Source: Nitrospira sp.
GTDB taxonomy: Bacteria; UBA9089; CG2-30-40-21; SBAY01
Length of the DNA: 9,689 nt
Direction of reading: 5' to 3'
NCBI GenBank assembly: GCA_005239945.1
Contig: SBAY01000282.1
Coordinates: 1 to 9,689, forward strand
Below are positions 1 to 6,327 of the stretch, piece by piece. Under the pieces are notes generated by a model. That model was not told where the DNA came from and made no database searches. It saw only the letters and a program-made list of their open reading frames with translations. The position numbers were made by a program, and so were the translations under genes. Positions within the stretch are counted from its first letter, which is position 1. The number at the start of each line of letters is the position of its first letter.

Positions 1-256
1 ATGTTCAACTCTGTGATTTTTGTGAAAGGAGAACAAACAATTTTAATCTCTAACTTCTTTAATCTTAAGACCTTAAATATTATTCGTGTCCCTTCGTGGT
101 TTTATACATTAAATTTCCTGCAAAAGTTAGTAGTCAAAAGTTCCCATAGAACAGATGGTCAGGTTCATGGTTAAAGAGGTTCAAGATTAGAGAGTGATGA
201 AGATTAACCCGTGAACCTTGAAATTTGAACCTTTTTCAACTGATAAGTGAGGGAAA
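1..256. other. Intergenic region with decayed short repeats
   Basis: I see no convincing gene here. A 57-codon frame is open from base 1 to the TAA at 172-174, but it has no visible ribosome site and its residues resemble no family. The stretch 162-236 is rich in short mutually inverted pieces: 162-174 (ggttcatggttaa) against 204-217, and 178-188 (ggttcaagatt) against 221-231. This looks like worn palindromic repeat debris rather than a terminator, because no T-tract follows. Confidence 0.5.
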
Positions 257-264
257 ATTTTAGG
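257..264. repeat. Target-site duplication, left copy (ATTTTAGG)
   Basis: This 8-bp direct repeat abuts the left terminal repeat and is matched exactly by 854-861 next to the right terminal repeat. It marks a simple transposition insertion. Confidence 0.75.
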
Positions 265-331
265 GTAACCGTTCAGGTAGCAGTTACTGGTTTTAGATTT
301 TGAAAGATTTTGATACATGGAATGCTTACAA

Positions 332-779
332 AATATTGAATGTAGAATGTAGAACAAAGAAGGAGGAAAGTTGAAGGAAAGTAGAATATTTGATATTGAA
401 GAGCGTTTAATAGATTTTGCTATCCGTATTATTCGTGTAGCGGAATCTTTGCCAAAAACAAAAGTAGGAAATCACATTGCAGAGCAGCTCATTCGTTGTG
501 GCACATCACCTGCTCCCAATTATGGTGAAGCTCAAGGCGCAGAATCTCAGGCTGATTTTATCCACAAGATGAAAGTATGCCTTAAAGAATTGCGAGAAAC
601 AAGGATATGGTTATTTATGATTGTAAGGGCAAATCTTATGAAACCTCAATCAAAATTTGATTCCTTGATTGATGAAAACAATGAGTTGATTTCGATTTTT
701 GCAACAAGTATAAAAACGGCCAAACAGAAGAATACTAAAACTTCATAATTCTACATTCAATATTCTACATTCTACATTC
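332..779. repeat. Inner inverted repeat bracketing the four-helix-bundle gene
   Basis: Bases 332-347 (aatattgaatgtagaa) are a perfect 16-bp inverted match to 749-764. Bases 338-354 (gaatgtagaatgtagaa) are a perfect 17-bp inverted match to 763-779. The arms lie just before the ribosome site and immediately after the stop codon, so a transcript could fold the whole gene into the loop of a long stem. This is the layout known for intervening sequences in 23S rRNA, although here no rRNA surrounds it. Confidence 0.8.
371..748 (+). CDS. Four-helix-bundle protein (S23 / IVP family)
   Basis: This 125-aa protein starts at TTG 371, supported by AGGAGG at 361-366 with 4-nt spacing; no ATG lies nearby. 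It shows the family pattern: an N-terminal helix (IEERLIDFAIRIIRVAESLP, residues 10-29), the central block with IAEQLIRCGTSPAPNYGEA around residues 36-54, then DFIHKMKVCLKELRETRIWL around 62-81 and a final helix near 95-117. The length is usual for the family. Family members are encoded in intervening sequences of 23S rRNA genes and also occur free in many uncultured bacteria; their biochemical role is not established. Here the gene is cargo of the element at 265-853 and stands between two nested inverted repeats, so it is probably an acquired passenger and not part of the tsaE operon. Confidence 0.88.
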   Translation: MKESRIFDIEERLIDFAIRIIRVAESLPKTKVGNHIAEQLIRCGTSPAPNYGEAQGAESQADFIHKMKVCLKELRETRIWLFMIVRANLMKPQSKFDSLIDENNELISIFATSIKTAKQKNTKTS

Positions 780-853
780 TATATCAGTTTAAGATTAGAT
801 GATCAAATCTGTTAGATATAGCACATTACTGATTCTGTTACCTGAACGTTTAC

Positions 854-861
854 ATTTTAGG
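854..861. repeat. Target-site duplication, right copy (ATTTTAGG)
   Basis: An exact copy of 257-264. Its TTTTAGG, continued by AG, forms the TTTTAGGAG Shine-Dalgarno stretch that lies 6 nt before the tsaE start, so insertion kept the tsaE ribosome site intact. Confidence 0.75.
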
Positions 862-869
862 AGTATTCG

Positions 870-1337
870 ATGCTAATCATTACTACCAGAGGTTGCGAAC
901 AAACAAAATGGTGGGGAGAAAAATTGGGCAAGTGTTTAGAAAAAGGGGATATTGTCTGTTTAATTGGCGGATTGGGTGCAGGTAAAACTGTATTTGGGCA
1001 AGGAGTAGCTAAAGGGCTTAAAGTGGCTGACACATCTATCCTCTCACCTACCTTTTTAATGCTCCGTGAATATCATCAGGCGAGATTACCTCTTTTTCAT
1101 TTTGATTTATATCGATTAGAATCCGTGACGCAATTAGATGAGTTAGGTTATGAAGAATATTTCTTTGGTGATGGGGTGACTTTAATAGAATGGGCGGAGA
1201 AGATCGAAGAGATAATCCCCTCTGAATATTTAAGGGTGGAGATTAGCTGGATTGACCAAAATAGCCGTGAGATTAACTTTATCCCTTATGGAAAACATTA
1301 CCAGCAAATTGTCAATCACTTAAAAGGGCATTTGTGA
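870..1337 (+). CDS. tsaE: TsaE, tRNA threonylcarbamoyladenosine biosynthesis ATPase
   Basis: TsaE is the P-loop ATPase that works with TsaB and TsaD to make N6-threonylcarbamoyladenosine at position 37 of ANN-decoding tRNAs in the cytoplasm. The 155-aa product has the Walker A motif GGLGAGKT at residues 33-40, SPTF at 59-62, the family signature HFDLYRL at 77-83 and the LIEWAEK segment at 105-111. Length is typical. The ATG at 870 follows TTTTAGGAG (855-863) with 6-nt spacing. The next gene is tsaB and then rimI, the common bacterial grouping, which reinforces the call. The repeat-rich 187-nt gap before tsaB may separate the two transcriptionally. No tsaD is in this window, so the complex must be completed elsewhere. 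Confidence 0.96.
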   Translation: MLIITTRGCEQTKWWGEKLGKCLEKGDIVCLIGGLGAGKTVFGQGVAKGLKVADTSILSPTFLMLREYHQARLPLFHFDLYRLESVTQLDELGYEEYFFGDGVTLIEWAEKIEEIIPSEYLRVEISWIDQNSREINFIPYGKHYQQIVNHLKGHL

Positions 1338-1524
1338 TTCAGACATTAGGTCATAGACATCAGACATTAGACTTAGGGTAAGCGGTCAGTACTCAGCTAT
1401 CAGTTTTTGGATGAGATGTGACTTCTTCCCTACCTTTAGAGCATGAAATTTTTTCATCTTCTTCTCCATCTGATAGCTGACGGCTAATGTCTAAATCGCA
1501 GATAAAAGGACATCTTAAGAAACG
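1338..1524. repeat. Imperfect palindromic repeat between tsaE and tsaB
   Basis: The gap holds agacattag twice in direct orientation (1341-1349, 1362-1370) and its complement ctaatgtct at 1484-1492. It also holds cagctatcag at 1394-1403 against ctgatagctg at 1470-1479. A small hairpin atgaaa-ttt-tttcat lies at 1443-1457. Bases 1378-1389 (gtaagcggtcag) resemble the GTAA end of the element at 265, and both follow TTAGG, but no partner end or target duplication is present. It is probably an old palindromic insertion remnant. Confidence 0.5.
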
Positions 1525-2205
1525 ATGAAGATTTTAGGCATAGAAACAGCCACATCGACAGGAAGTGTGGCCTTAATCGATGATGAGGAAATAATCGGTG
1601 AATATACCTATCAAGGAGGCTCGCCTCGTGGAGGCTTATCTCATTGCAAATTAGACCATTCTGCCTGGCTTATGCCTGCTATTGATAAACTTTTGAAAGA
1701 TGCAGGGCTATCCTGTCAGGACCTTGAAGGTATAGCCGTTTCTTCAGGGCCAGGCTCTTTTACTGGCTTACGAATCGGGATTAGCACAGCCAAAGGATTA
1801 GCCCAGGGACTAAAAATTCCAGTGGTAGGTATCTCGACATTAGATAGTCTGGCCTGTAACCTGCCTTATACCGACAAGATTATATGTCCGGTGCTCGATG
1901 CCAGGAAGAAAGAAATTTACACGGCTTTATATAAAGGTTCTCAACGATTAACGGATTATTTGGTTATTCCACCGCACCAACTTACGGAACTCATTTCTCA
2001 ACCAACTATCTTCCTGGGCAATGGACTTAAATTGTATCTGGAGTTGTTCAAAGAATTATTGTCAAATGTCTATTTTACCCCTTCTCCTTTATGGTTACCA
2101 AAGGCAAGTTATTTAGCTTTATTAGGGCTACAAGCCCTGAAAGCAGGCAAACAAGAAGATATTTATTCCTTCACACCATTTTATCTAAGGAAGGGACATG
2201 TATGA
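1525..2205 (+). CDS. tsaB: TsaB, tRNA threonylcarbamoyladenosine complex subunit
   Basis: TsaB is the catalytically inactive ASKHA-fold partner that dimerises with TsaD and is needed with TsaE for t6A37 formation. The 226-aa product begins MKILGIETATSTGSVAL, has the diagnostic SSGPGSFTGLRIG at residues 73-85 and the conserved VLDARKKEIYTALY at 123-136. Length is normal. The ATG at 1525 is the family's usual start, but the ribosome site is weak (taaaagga 14 nt upstream, or taaga at 1516-1520). The stop TGA overlaps the ATG of rimI, so the two are translationally coupled. One oddity is that residues about 31-44 look like an insertion before the conserved HS...LMPAID helix; the DNA there is a nest of GAGGC/GCCTC palindromes. 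Confidence 0.95.
   Translation: MKILGIETATSTGSVALIDDEEIIGEYTYQGGSPRGGLSHCKLDHSAWLMPAIDKLLKDAGLSCQDLEGIAVSSGPGSFTGLRIGISTAKGLAQGLKIPVVGISTLDSLACNLPYTDKIICPVLDARKKEIYTALYKGSQRLTDYLVIPPHQLTELISQPTIFLGNGLKLYLELFKELLSNVYFTPSPLWLPKASYLALLGLQALKAGKQEDIYSFTPFYLRKGHV
1616..1635. repeat. Palindromic GAGGC/GCCTC cluster inside tsaB
   Basis: Bases 1616-1635 read gaggc-tc-gcctc-gtg-gaggc, three alternating inverted copies of a 5-mer. They fall exactly where the TsaB protein carries extra residues relative to the E. coli protein as I recall it. This is compatible with a small palindromic element inserted in frame, in the manner of Rickettsia palindromic elements (inference). Confidence 0.45.
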
Positions 2206-2651
2206 TTCCTTTAACTATTAGCCCAATGAAAGAAGAAGACATTAGCCAGGTTTTAAAGATAGAGAACCTATCCTTTCTTGACCCATGGACACAAAGAATG
2301 TATTTGGCTGAGATAAAAGAAAGGGATGATTCTTATTTTGTTGTCAGTAAACTTGGGACTCATATAATTGGTTATGGTGGATTCTGGTTAGTCGTAGACG
2401 AGGCGCATCTGGTAAATATAGCCATCCATCCGGATTTTCGAAGACAGGGCATTGGCACACAAATAATGCGATACCTACTTAATCTGGCTAAAGAATTAGG
2501 CGCTAAACGGGCAACATTGGAGGTGCGGGAATCCAATTTAATTGCCCAAAACTTTTATGCTAAATTTGGATTCATTCCCTGCGCCTTACGAAAAAAATAT
2601 TACCCGGATACTCAAGAAAATGCAATCATTATGTGGTTAAATGAATTGTAA
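2202..2651 (+). CDS. rimI: RimI-type GNAT N-acetyltransferase
   Basis: This is a 149-aa GNAT-fold enzyme of the RimI group, which transfers acetyl from acetyl-CoA to protein N-termini, classically the alanine of ribosomal protein S18. Visible features are the N-terminal PMKEEDISQVLKIENLSFLDPWT segment (given here as residues 8 to 30), the strand VNIAIHPDFR at 71-80, the acetyl-CoA-binding RRQGIG at 80-85, and LEVRESN...AQNFYAKFGF at 106-124. The start at ATG 2202 is chosen because it overlaps the tsaB stop (ATGA) and follows AAGGAAGGGA at 2187-2196. A longer in-frame opening to 2091 lies wholly inside tsaB and is not conserved-looking. It closes the tsaE-tsaB-rimI group. Confidence 0.94.
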   Translation: MIPLTISPMKEEDISQVLKIENLSFLDPWTQRMYLAEIKERDDSYFVVSKLGTHIIGYGGFWLVVDEAHLVNIAIHPDFRRQGIGTQIMRYLLNLAKELGAKRATLEVRESNLIAQNFYAKFGFIPCALRKKYYPDTQENAIIMWLNEL

Positions 2652-2804
2652 ACATTTAACTATCAGGTGTCAGCTTGGGAATATTTGAAAGGGTAGACGA
2701 TTTCTCACCTGTAATTTTATTCAGAGGTATCGGGGTCACGCTTTTGGAAGTGTCATCTCCCCCCTCCCCCAAATTTTTAGCGGAAATGTGAAGGGCGACC
2801 GTAA

Positions 2805-2852
2805 TCCTGCCGAGTCGGAGAACTGCGGCGGGAAATTCTTTGAACCAAGGAA
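2805..2852 (+). ncRNA. Structured GC-rich 5' leader (two hairpins), family unknown
   Basis: In an AT-rich setting this stretch is GC-rich and foldable. CCTGCCG (2806-2812) pairs fully with CGGCGGG (2826-2832), one pair being G-U, extended by t2805-a2833 and capped by a small inner AGT/ACT stem. A second hairpin joins 2836-2841 to 2847-2852 around a GAACC loop. The ribosome site AGGGAGG (2854-2860) follows at once. It could be a cis-regulatory leader or a structural fragment of an old element; I cannot match it to a known riboswitch class. Confidence 0.35.
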
Positions 2853-2868
2853 CAGGGAGGAAATAAAA

Positions 2869-2913
2869 ATGGGTGATAGAAACCTGAAAGAGCAAGGAGG
2901 AGACAATGGCTAA
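2869..2913 (+). CDS. Possible 14-residue leader peptide
   Basis: A short frame, MGDRNLKEQGGDNG, has a good ribosome site (AGGGAGG, 8 nt upstream) and ends in a TAA that overlaps the start of the next small ORF (ATG 2906). Such overlap suggests translational coupling. It has no recognisable homology and could be chance, since the second ribosome site (AAGGAGGA, 2894-2901) necessarily lies within it. Confidence 0.2.
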   Translation: MGDRNLKEQGGDNG

Positions 2914-3022
2914 AAAACTTAAAAGCTTGCGAGAAAAATTGGAAGGGGAGAAAGACCTGCCAAAGGTTGTAGCTACACTCAAAGGGATGATGCTTGTTCC
3001 TAATAATCTGAGGATGTCTTAA
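2906..3022 (+). CDS. 38-aa ORF, probable N-terminal piece of the following ATPase gene
   Basis: The frame starts at ATG 2906 behind a near-perfect AAGGAGGA (2894-2901) and encodes 38 residues, rich in lysine and charged helix-formers, ending ...GMMLVPNNLRMS. The frame one base back continues from 3007 as SEDVLKYLERMDFFKK, which joins straight into the ATPase at 3037. Adding one base after 3007 would give ...VPNN-x-EDVLKYLERMDFFKK in a single frame of about 262 residues. The strong ribosome site here, and the lack of one before 3037, support reading the two ORFs as one frameshifted gene. An alternative is a separate coupled small protein. Confidence 0.5.
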   Translation: MAKKLKSLREKLEGEKDLPKVVATLKGMMLVPNNLRMS

Positions 3023-3036
3023 AATATCTTGAGCGA

Positions 3037-3693
3037 ATGGATTTTTTTAAGAAGGCAAGTCCTCCCTTTGAGATAGATACTTCTACAATACAGATAGAAG
3101 ACCGGTTCTTGCGTAGTAGTCATTCGGATGTCCTGCTTGAGATTACAAAGATAGAGGGAACAGATGACATCCATTCGATAGTGGATAGGGTAAAGGGAGG
3201 GGCAGAGGTCATTCTTCGCACGCATCTCCATTATGATAGTGCGGCAATCGATTCCTTTATTGTTGCCCTATCAGAAATTTGCCAGAATATCCCGGAACAT
3301 AGTCAGGATATAGGCTATGTGGGCATTCAAAAGTATTTCTATGGAAAGAAACTGGGGAAAAATGTGGTCAAGATTGCAGTAATGGACTCCGGGATAGGGA
3401 TGAAGAAATCTCTTAGCCAGAGGTATGGTGATTTGTATGGTGAAAAATGGTCTGATGCCTTAGCTATCGAATTAGCATTGTTTAAAAGTGCCTCAAGATA
3501 TGAGGACATAGGTCGGGGACATGGTTTAACCAGCGTAAAAAAAATGGTTCAGAAATGGAATGGTAAATTTATGATTCGCTCAGGAACAGCGAAGGTAGGC
3601 ATAGTCCCGCAATGGGATGCCACAAAACCCCAACAATCCTCACTTAGTTTTTTCCCCGGAACACAAATAAGCATTGTCTTGCCTGAATTTTAA
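3037..3693 (+). CDS. GHKL-type ATP-binding protein (HATPase_c fold)
   Basis: This 218-aa product has the Bergerat-fold boxes in order: N-box ALSEICQNIPEHS at residues 77-89 (E80, N84), G1 box MDSGIGM at 116-122, G2 box GRGHGLTSV at 159-167 and a G3-like PGTQ at 207-210. There is no phospho-acceptor histidine domain, so it is not an ordinary sensor kinase; anti-sigma-factor kinases (RsbW/SpoIIAB type) and MutL/gyrase ATPases share the fold. ATG 3037 has no ribosome site, and coding resemblance extends upstream in frame to 3007, so the true start is probably ATG 2906 across a one-base frameshift. Its natural partner may be the STAS-like protein at 8526 (inference). The gene ends just before a strong new promoter. 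Confidence 0.8.
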   Translation: MDFFKKASPPFEIDTSTIQIEDRFLRSSHSDVLLEITKIEGTDDIHSIVDRVKGGAEVILRTHLHYDSAAIDSFIVALSEICQNIPEHSQDIGYVGIQKYFYGKKLGKNVVKIAVMDSGIGMKKSLSQRYGDLYGEKWSDALAIELALFKSASRYEDIGRGHGLTSVKKMVQKWNGKFMIRSGTAKVGIVPQWDATKPQQSSLSFFPGTQISIVLPEF

Positions 3694-3712
3694 AAAAATT
3701 GCAAAAAAATAC

Positions 3713-3741
3713 TTGACATTTTTATAATAGTATGGTATATT
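3713..3741 (+). promoter_or_regulatory. Sigma-70 type promoter of the methyltransferase gene
   Basis: A perfect -35 box TTGACA (3713-3718) and a TATATT -10 box (3736-3741) are separated by exactly 17 bp in a very AT-rich stretch. Transcription should begin near 3748, about 50 nt before the methyltransferase start codon at 3799. It lies in the gap after the ATPase gene, so the restriction-modification block has its own transcript start. Confidence 0.8.
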
Positions 3742-3745
3742 ATAT

Positions 3746-3765
3746 ATGAGTTCAATTGAACTCAT
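3746..3765. promoter_or_regulatory. Perfect 20-bp palindrome over the predicted start site (operator candidate)
   Basis: The sequence atgagttcaattgaactcat is a perfect palindrome beginning 4 bp after the -10 box. An extra half site, attgaac, recurs 9 bp on (3755-3761 and 3764-3770). Position and symmetry fit an operator for a dimeric repressor that controls methyltransferase expression; the binder is unknown. The transcript could also fold here. Confidence 0.6.
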
Positions 3766-3798
3766 TGAACCATCTGAAGAGAAAAGGTGTGAGTTAAT

Positions 3799-6327
3799 AT
3801 GCCACAACAACTTAGGTTAGGTTTTGAAGCATATAATTATAAAAAGCCAAACTATATTAGTGTACCTTTTCAATTGAATAAAGGGAATAATGTCTATATC
3901 TCAAAATCGGAGAAATCTATGGATATAAATTTTGATAAATTAGAAGAACATCTTGCTAAAAGTATTCCTACCAATAAAGGACCTTTGTATGACTGGCATT
4001 TATATTGGTCAAAAAAACCACATAATGTAACTGACCTGGTGTTAAAATTTTTCCTGCAAGACAATGATACACTCTTAGACCCATTTATGGGATATGGAAC
4101 AAGTATCATTGAGGCATTGAAGCAAAACAGAGGTATACATCCTATTGGAGTTGAGATAAACGAACTCCCTGTTAAAATTTTTAGTACCCTATTCAGAAAG
4201 AGTAACTTAGCCCAATTACAAGCCTCTTTATTACAAATCAAGGCTGAACTTAAAGACGAACTTGAAAAATATTATTCGGTATTATGTTTGAACTGTAAAA
4301 ATTCAGGAAGTCTGCTAAAGATAGAATATGATTGCCAGGATGGCATGGATATTCCGAAGATATTACAATATTACTGCCATTTCTGTGGAAAGAGTTATAA
4401 AAGGGATATTTTAAAGAACGAAATTAATATACAAGTAGCAATTAATGATGAGTTAACGATATTACCTAATGAATCTATGAGACTTTTGCCCAATTCCAGA
4501 ATAGCTGTCAAAAATGGGATGTATATATCGGATATCTTTCCTGAAAGGGCATTTTATTTTATGAAAAGAATAAAGGAAATTATTTTCAACTTTGAGGAGT
4601 GTCCTGAGAAAGAAGACCTTATTGCCGTATTGAGTTCATGTATTCACCTTGCTAAATTCACCGACCGCAAATCCCAATCTCAGTTTCCATATTGGATACC
4701 AACTAAAGAACGAGTAGAAAGAAACATCTGGTATTTATTTCAAGATAGATTTAATAAATTGATAAGGATGAAAGAATATAACAACATAAATGTAAACTTT
4801 GCGGTTATCCTCAATAAACCATTCCAGAAGATAACCAATGGTGAAATTCCTCCTGAGAGTATTGATTTTGTGATGACAGACCCTCCTTATATGGACCTTG
4901 TTGCTTATTCAGAATATTTAAAACTCTGGGAATATTTTACTGGATATAAGGCTGTATTAGAAGATGAGATTGTAGTTAGCAACCGTGGACAAAATAAAGA
5001 TTTTAAAAGATACTTTGATGATATAAATAAATCTTTCCAATTAATATATGAGCTGCTAAAGCCAGATAAATATGTATGTGTCTGGTTTAATGATACTAAA
5101 CTTGAGAATTGGTGTAATTTTCTTGATGCATGTTCTAATGCTAACTTTGATTTTGTTAAGCAAATTCCAATAAATAGAAGCAAATATACTTATAAACAGA
5201 TTAATACACCTAAATCTACTATCAAGGGAGAATGTCTTTTGATATTTCAGAAAAGAAAGAAGAATAAGAAAGTGAAAATAGCAGTGGCTAAACCAGAGGT
5301 GGCGTTTAGAACCATGGTAGAGAAAATTCTGGCTGCTAAGGGAGGAGAGGCAACTACTTCCGAAATAGTGAATAGTGGCTTAATTGAAGATTTATATAAT
5401 AAAGGGGAACTTCACGAACTTTCCAAAAAACATAAGAACTTAGCAACTTGCTTAGAAAAAGTATGTATTTACCATAAGGATAAAAACACCTGGTCACTAA
5501 AATCTGAGGGTAATCTTAAATTTAAAAGTGAAAACATAGAATTCTATCTTGGTGATAGTTTATCCTTATTAAATGGGTTTGAGGAGAATGAATTTGATTC
5601 TTGTATTACCGATCCACCATATAACATCTCTGGCTACGACCACAAAAAAGAGATTGGCTGGCTTAAATCAAATGGTTATTGGACAGAGCAAAAGAAGTTT
5701 ATGAAAATATCCGAAGATTGGGATAAGTTTTCCAATAAAGATTATGTGAAGTTCACTAAGGATTGGATTCAAAAGATAACAAGAGTGGTAAAGGAAAATG
5801 GTAATATCATTATTTTTGGAAGCATGCATAATATTTTTACTATAGGCGAGATTTTAAATGAATTGGATATAAAAATTATAAATTCTATTGTCTGGTATAA
5901 GAGAAATGCCTTTCCCAATATCACTCATAGGATGTTTTGCGAAAGCACAGAATATATACTATGGGCGGTGAATAACAATCCTAAAAAAGCTAAAAATTGG
6001 ACTTTTAATTATAATATAATGAAGGAATTAAATAATGGTAAACAAATGAGAAATGTGTGGGATGTCCCTCTGACACCCTCAAGAGAAAAAAAACATGGAA
6101 AACACCCGGCTCAGAAACCATTAGAGGTGGTTAAAAGACTTATACTTGGATGTACAAATCCACAAGATAATATAATAGACCCATTTATGGGGGTAGGAAG
6201 TATTCCATTGGTAGCAGATATTTATGCAAGAGGATGTACAGGGATAGAAAGGAATGAAGAATACCTGAAAATTGCAATAGAGAGAATTAAGGATAAGGAG
6301 TATTATAAAAGATGTATTGGCTATTAG
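3799..6327 (+). CDS. Bifunctional DNA methyltransferase (alpha-order + winged-helix-like linker + beta-order domains)
   Basis: This 842-aa protein carries two complete amino-methyltransferase modules. The first has the SAM motif LLDPFMGYG at residues 92-100, then a four-cysteine zinc-ribbon-like insert (C163, C166, C193, C196), then the catalytic TDPPY at 360-364, which is the alpha-type order. Residues about 500-568 look like a winged-helix linker. The second has catalytic TDPPY at 604-608, KHPAQKP at 768-774 and the SAM motif IIDPFMGVG at 792-800, which is the beta-type order. DPPY predicts N6-adenine or N4-cytosine methylation. Fusion of two such enzymes is known in M.FokI, where each half modifies one strand of an asymmetric site; I infer a similar role. 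It has its own promoter and palindrome, and the restriction nuclease gene overlaps its end. ATG 3799 follows AAGGTG. Confidence 0.9.
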   Translation: MPQQLRLGFEAYNYKKPNYISVPFQLNKGNNVYISKSEKSMDINFDKLEEHLAKSIPTNKGPLYDWHLYWSKKPHNVTDLVLKFFLQDNDTLLDPFMGYGTSIIEALKQNRGIHPIGVEINELPVKIFSTLFRKSNLAQLQASLLQIKAELKDELEKYYSVLCLNCKNSGSLLKIEYDCQDGMDIPKILQYYCHFCGKSYKRDILKNEINIQVAINDELTILPNESMRLLPNSRIAVKNGMYISDIFPERAFYFMKRIKEIIFNFEECPEKEDLIAVLSSCIHLAKFTDRKSQSQFPYWIPTKERVERNIWYLFQDRFNKLIRMKEYNNINVNFAVILNKPFQKITNGEIPPESIDFVMTDPPYMDLVAYSEYLKLWEYFTGYKAVLEDEIVVSNRGQNKDFKRYFDDINKSFQLIYELLKPDKYVCVWFNDTKLENWCNFLDACSNANFDFVKQIPINRSKYTYKQINTPKSTIKGECLLIFQKRKKNKKVKIAVAKPEVAFRTMVEKILAAKGGEATTSEIVNSGLIEDLYNKGELHELSKKHKNLATCLEKVCIYHKDKNTWSLKSEGNLKFKSENIEFYLGDSLSLLNGFEENEFDSCITDPPYNISGYDHKKEIGWLKSNGYWTEQKKFMKISEDWDKFSNKDYVKFTKDWIQKITRVVKENGNIIIFGSMHNIFTIGEILNELDIKIINSIVWYKRNAFPNITHRMFCESTEYILWAVNNNPKKAKNWTFNYNIMKELNNGKQMRNVWDVPLTPSREKKHGKHPAQKPLEVVKRLILGCTNPQDNIIDPFMGVGSIPLVADIYARGCTGIERNEEYLKIAIERIKDKEYYKRCIGY

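Larger units (their letters stand above)
265..853. mobile_element. Non-autonomous transposon-like element carrying a four-helix-bundle gene
   Basis: The left end 265-283 (gtaaccgttcaggtagcag) and the reverse complement of the right end 835-853 (gtaaacgttcaggtaacag) match at 17 of 19 positions. The bases just outside are identical: ATTTTAGG at 257-264 and again at 854-861. Ends beginning GTAA together with an 8-bp target duplication are the known signature of the IS66 family, so an IS66-type transposase acting in trans is the likely mover (inference). The 589-bp interior has no transposase, only the four-helix-bundle gene at 371-748. It sits directly upstream of tsaE. Confidence 0.8.

Noticed and set aside
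1..174. 57-codon frame open from the first base (MFNSVIFVKGEQ...)
   Set aside because: No ribosome site can be seen, composition is that of intergenic DNA, and it runs into the palindromic debris at 162-236.
1443..1457. Hairpin atgaaa-ttt-tttcat as a terminator after tsaE
   Set aside because: The stem is short and AT-rich, with no following T-tract beyond its own loop.
2091..2201. Longer N-terminus for the RimI gene
   Set aside because: It lies entirely in tsaB in another frame; the ATGA overlap and ribosome site at 2187-2196 fix the start at 2202.
2656..2982. Minus-strand 108-aa frame between rimI and the ATPase gene
   Set aside because: It has no family resemblance, and it overlaps the hairpins and the two ribosome sites on the plus strand.
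3894..4241. Minus-strand frames inside the methyltransferase gene (also 4905-5183 and 6121-6351)
   Set aside because: They are antisense shadows of a clear coding frame with conserved motifs on the plus strand.
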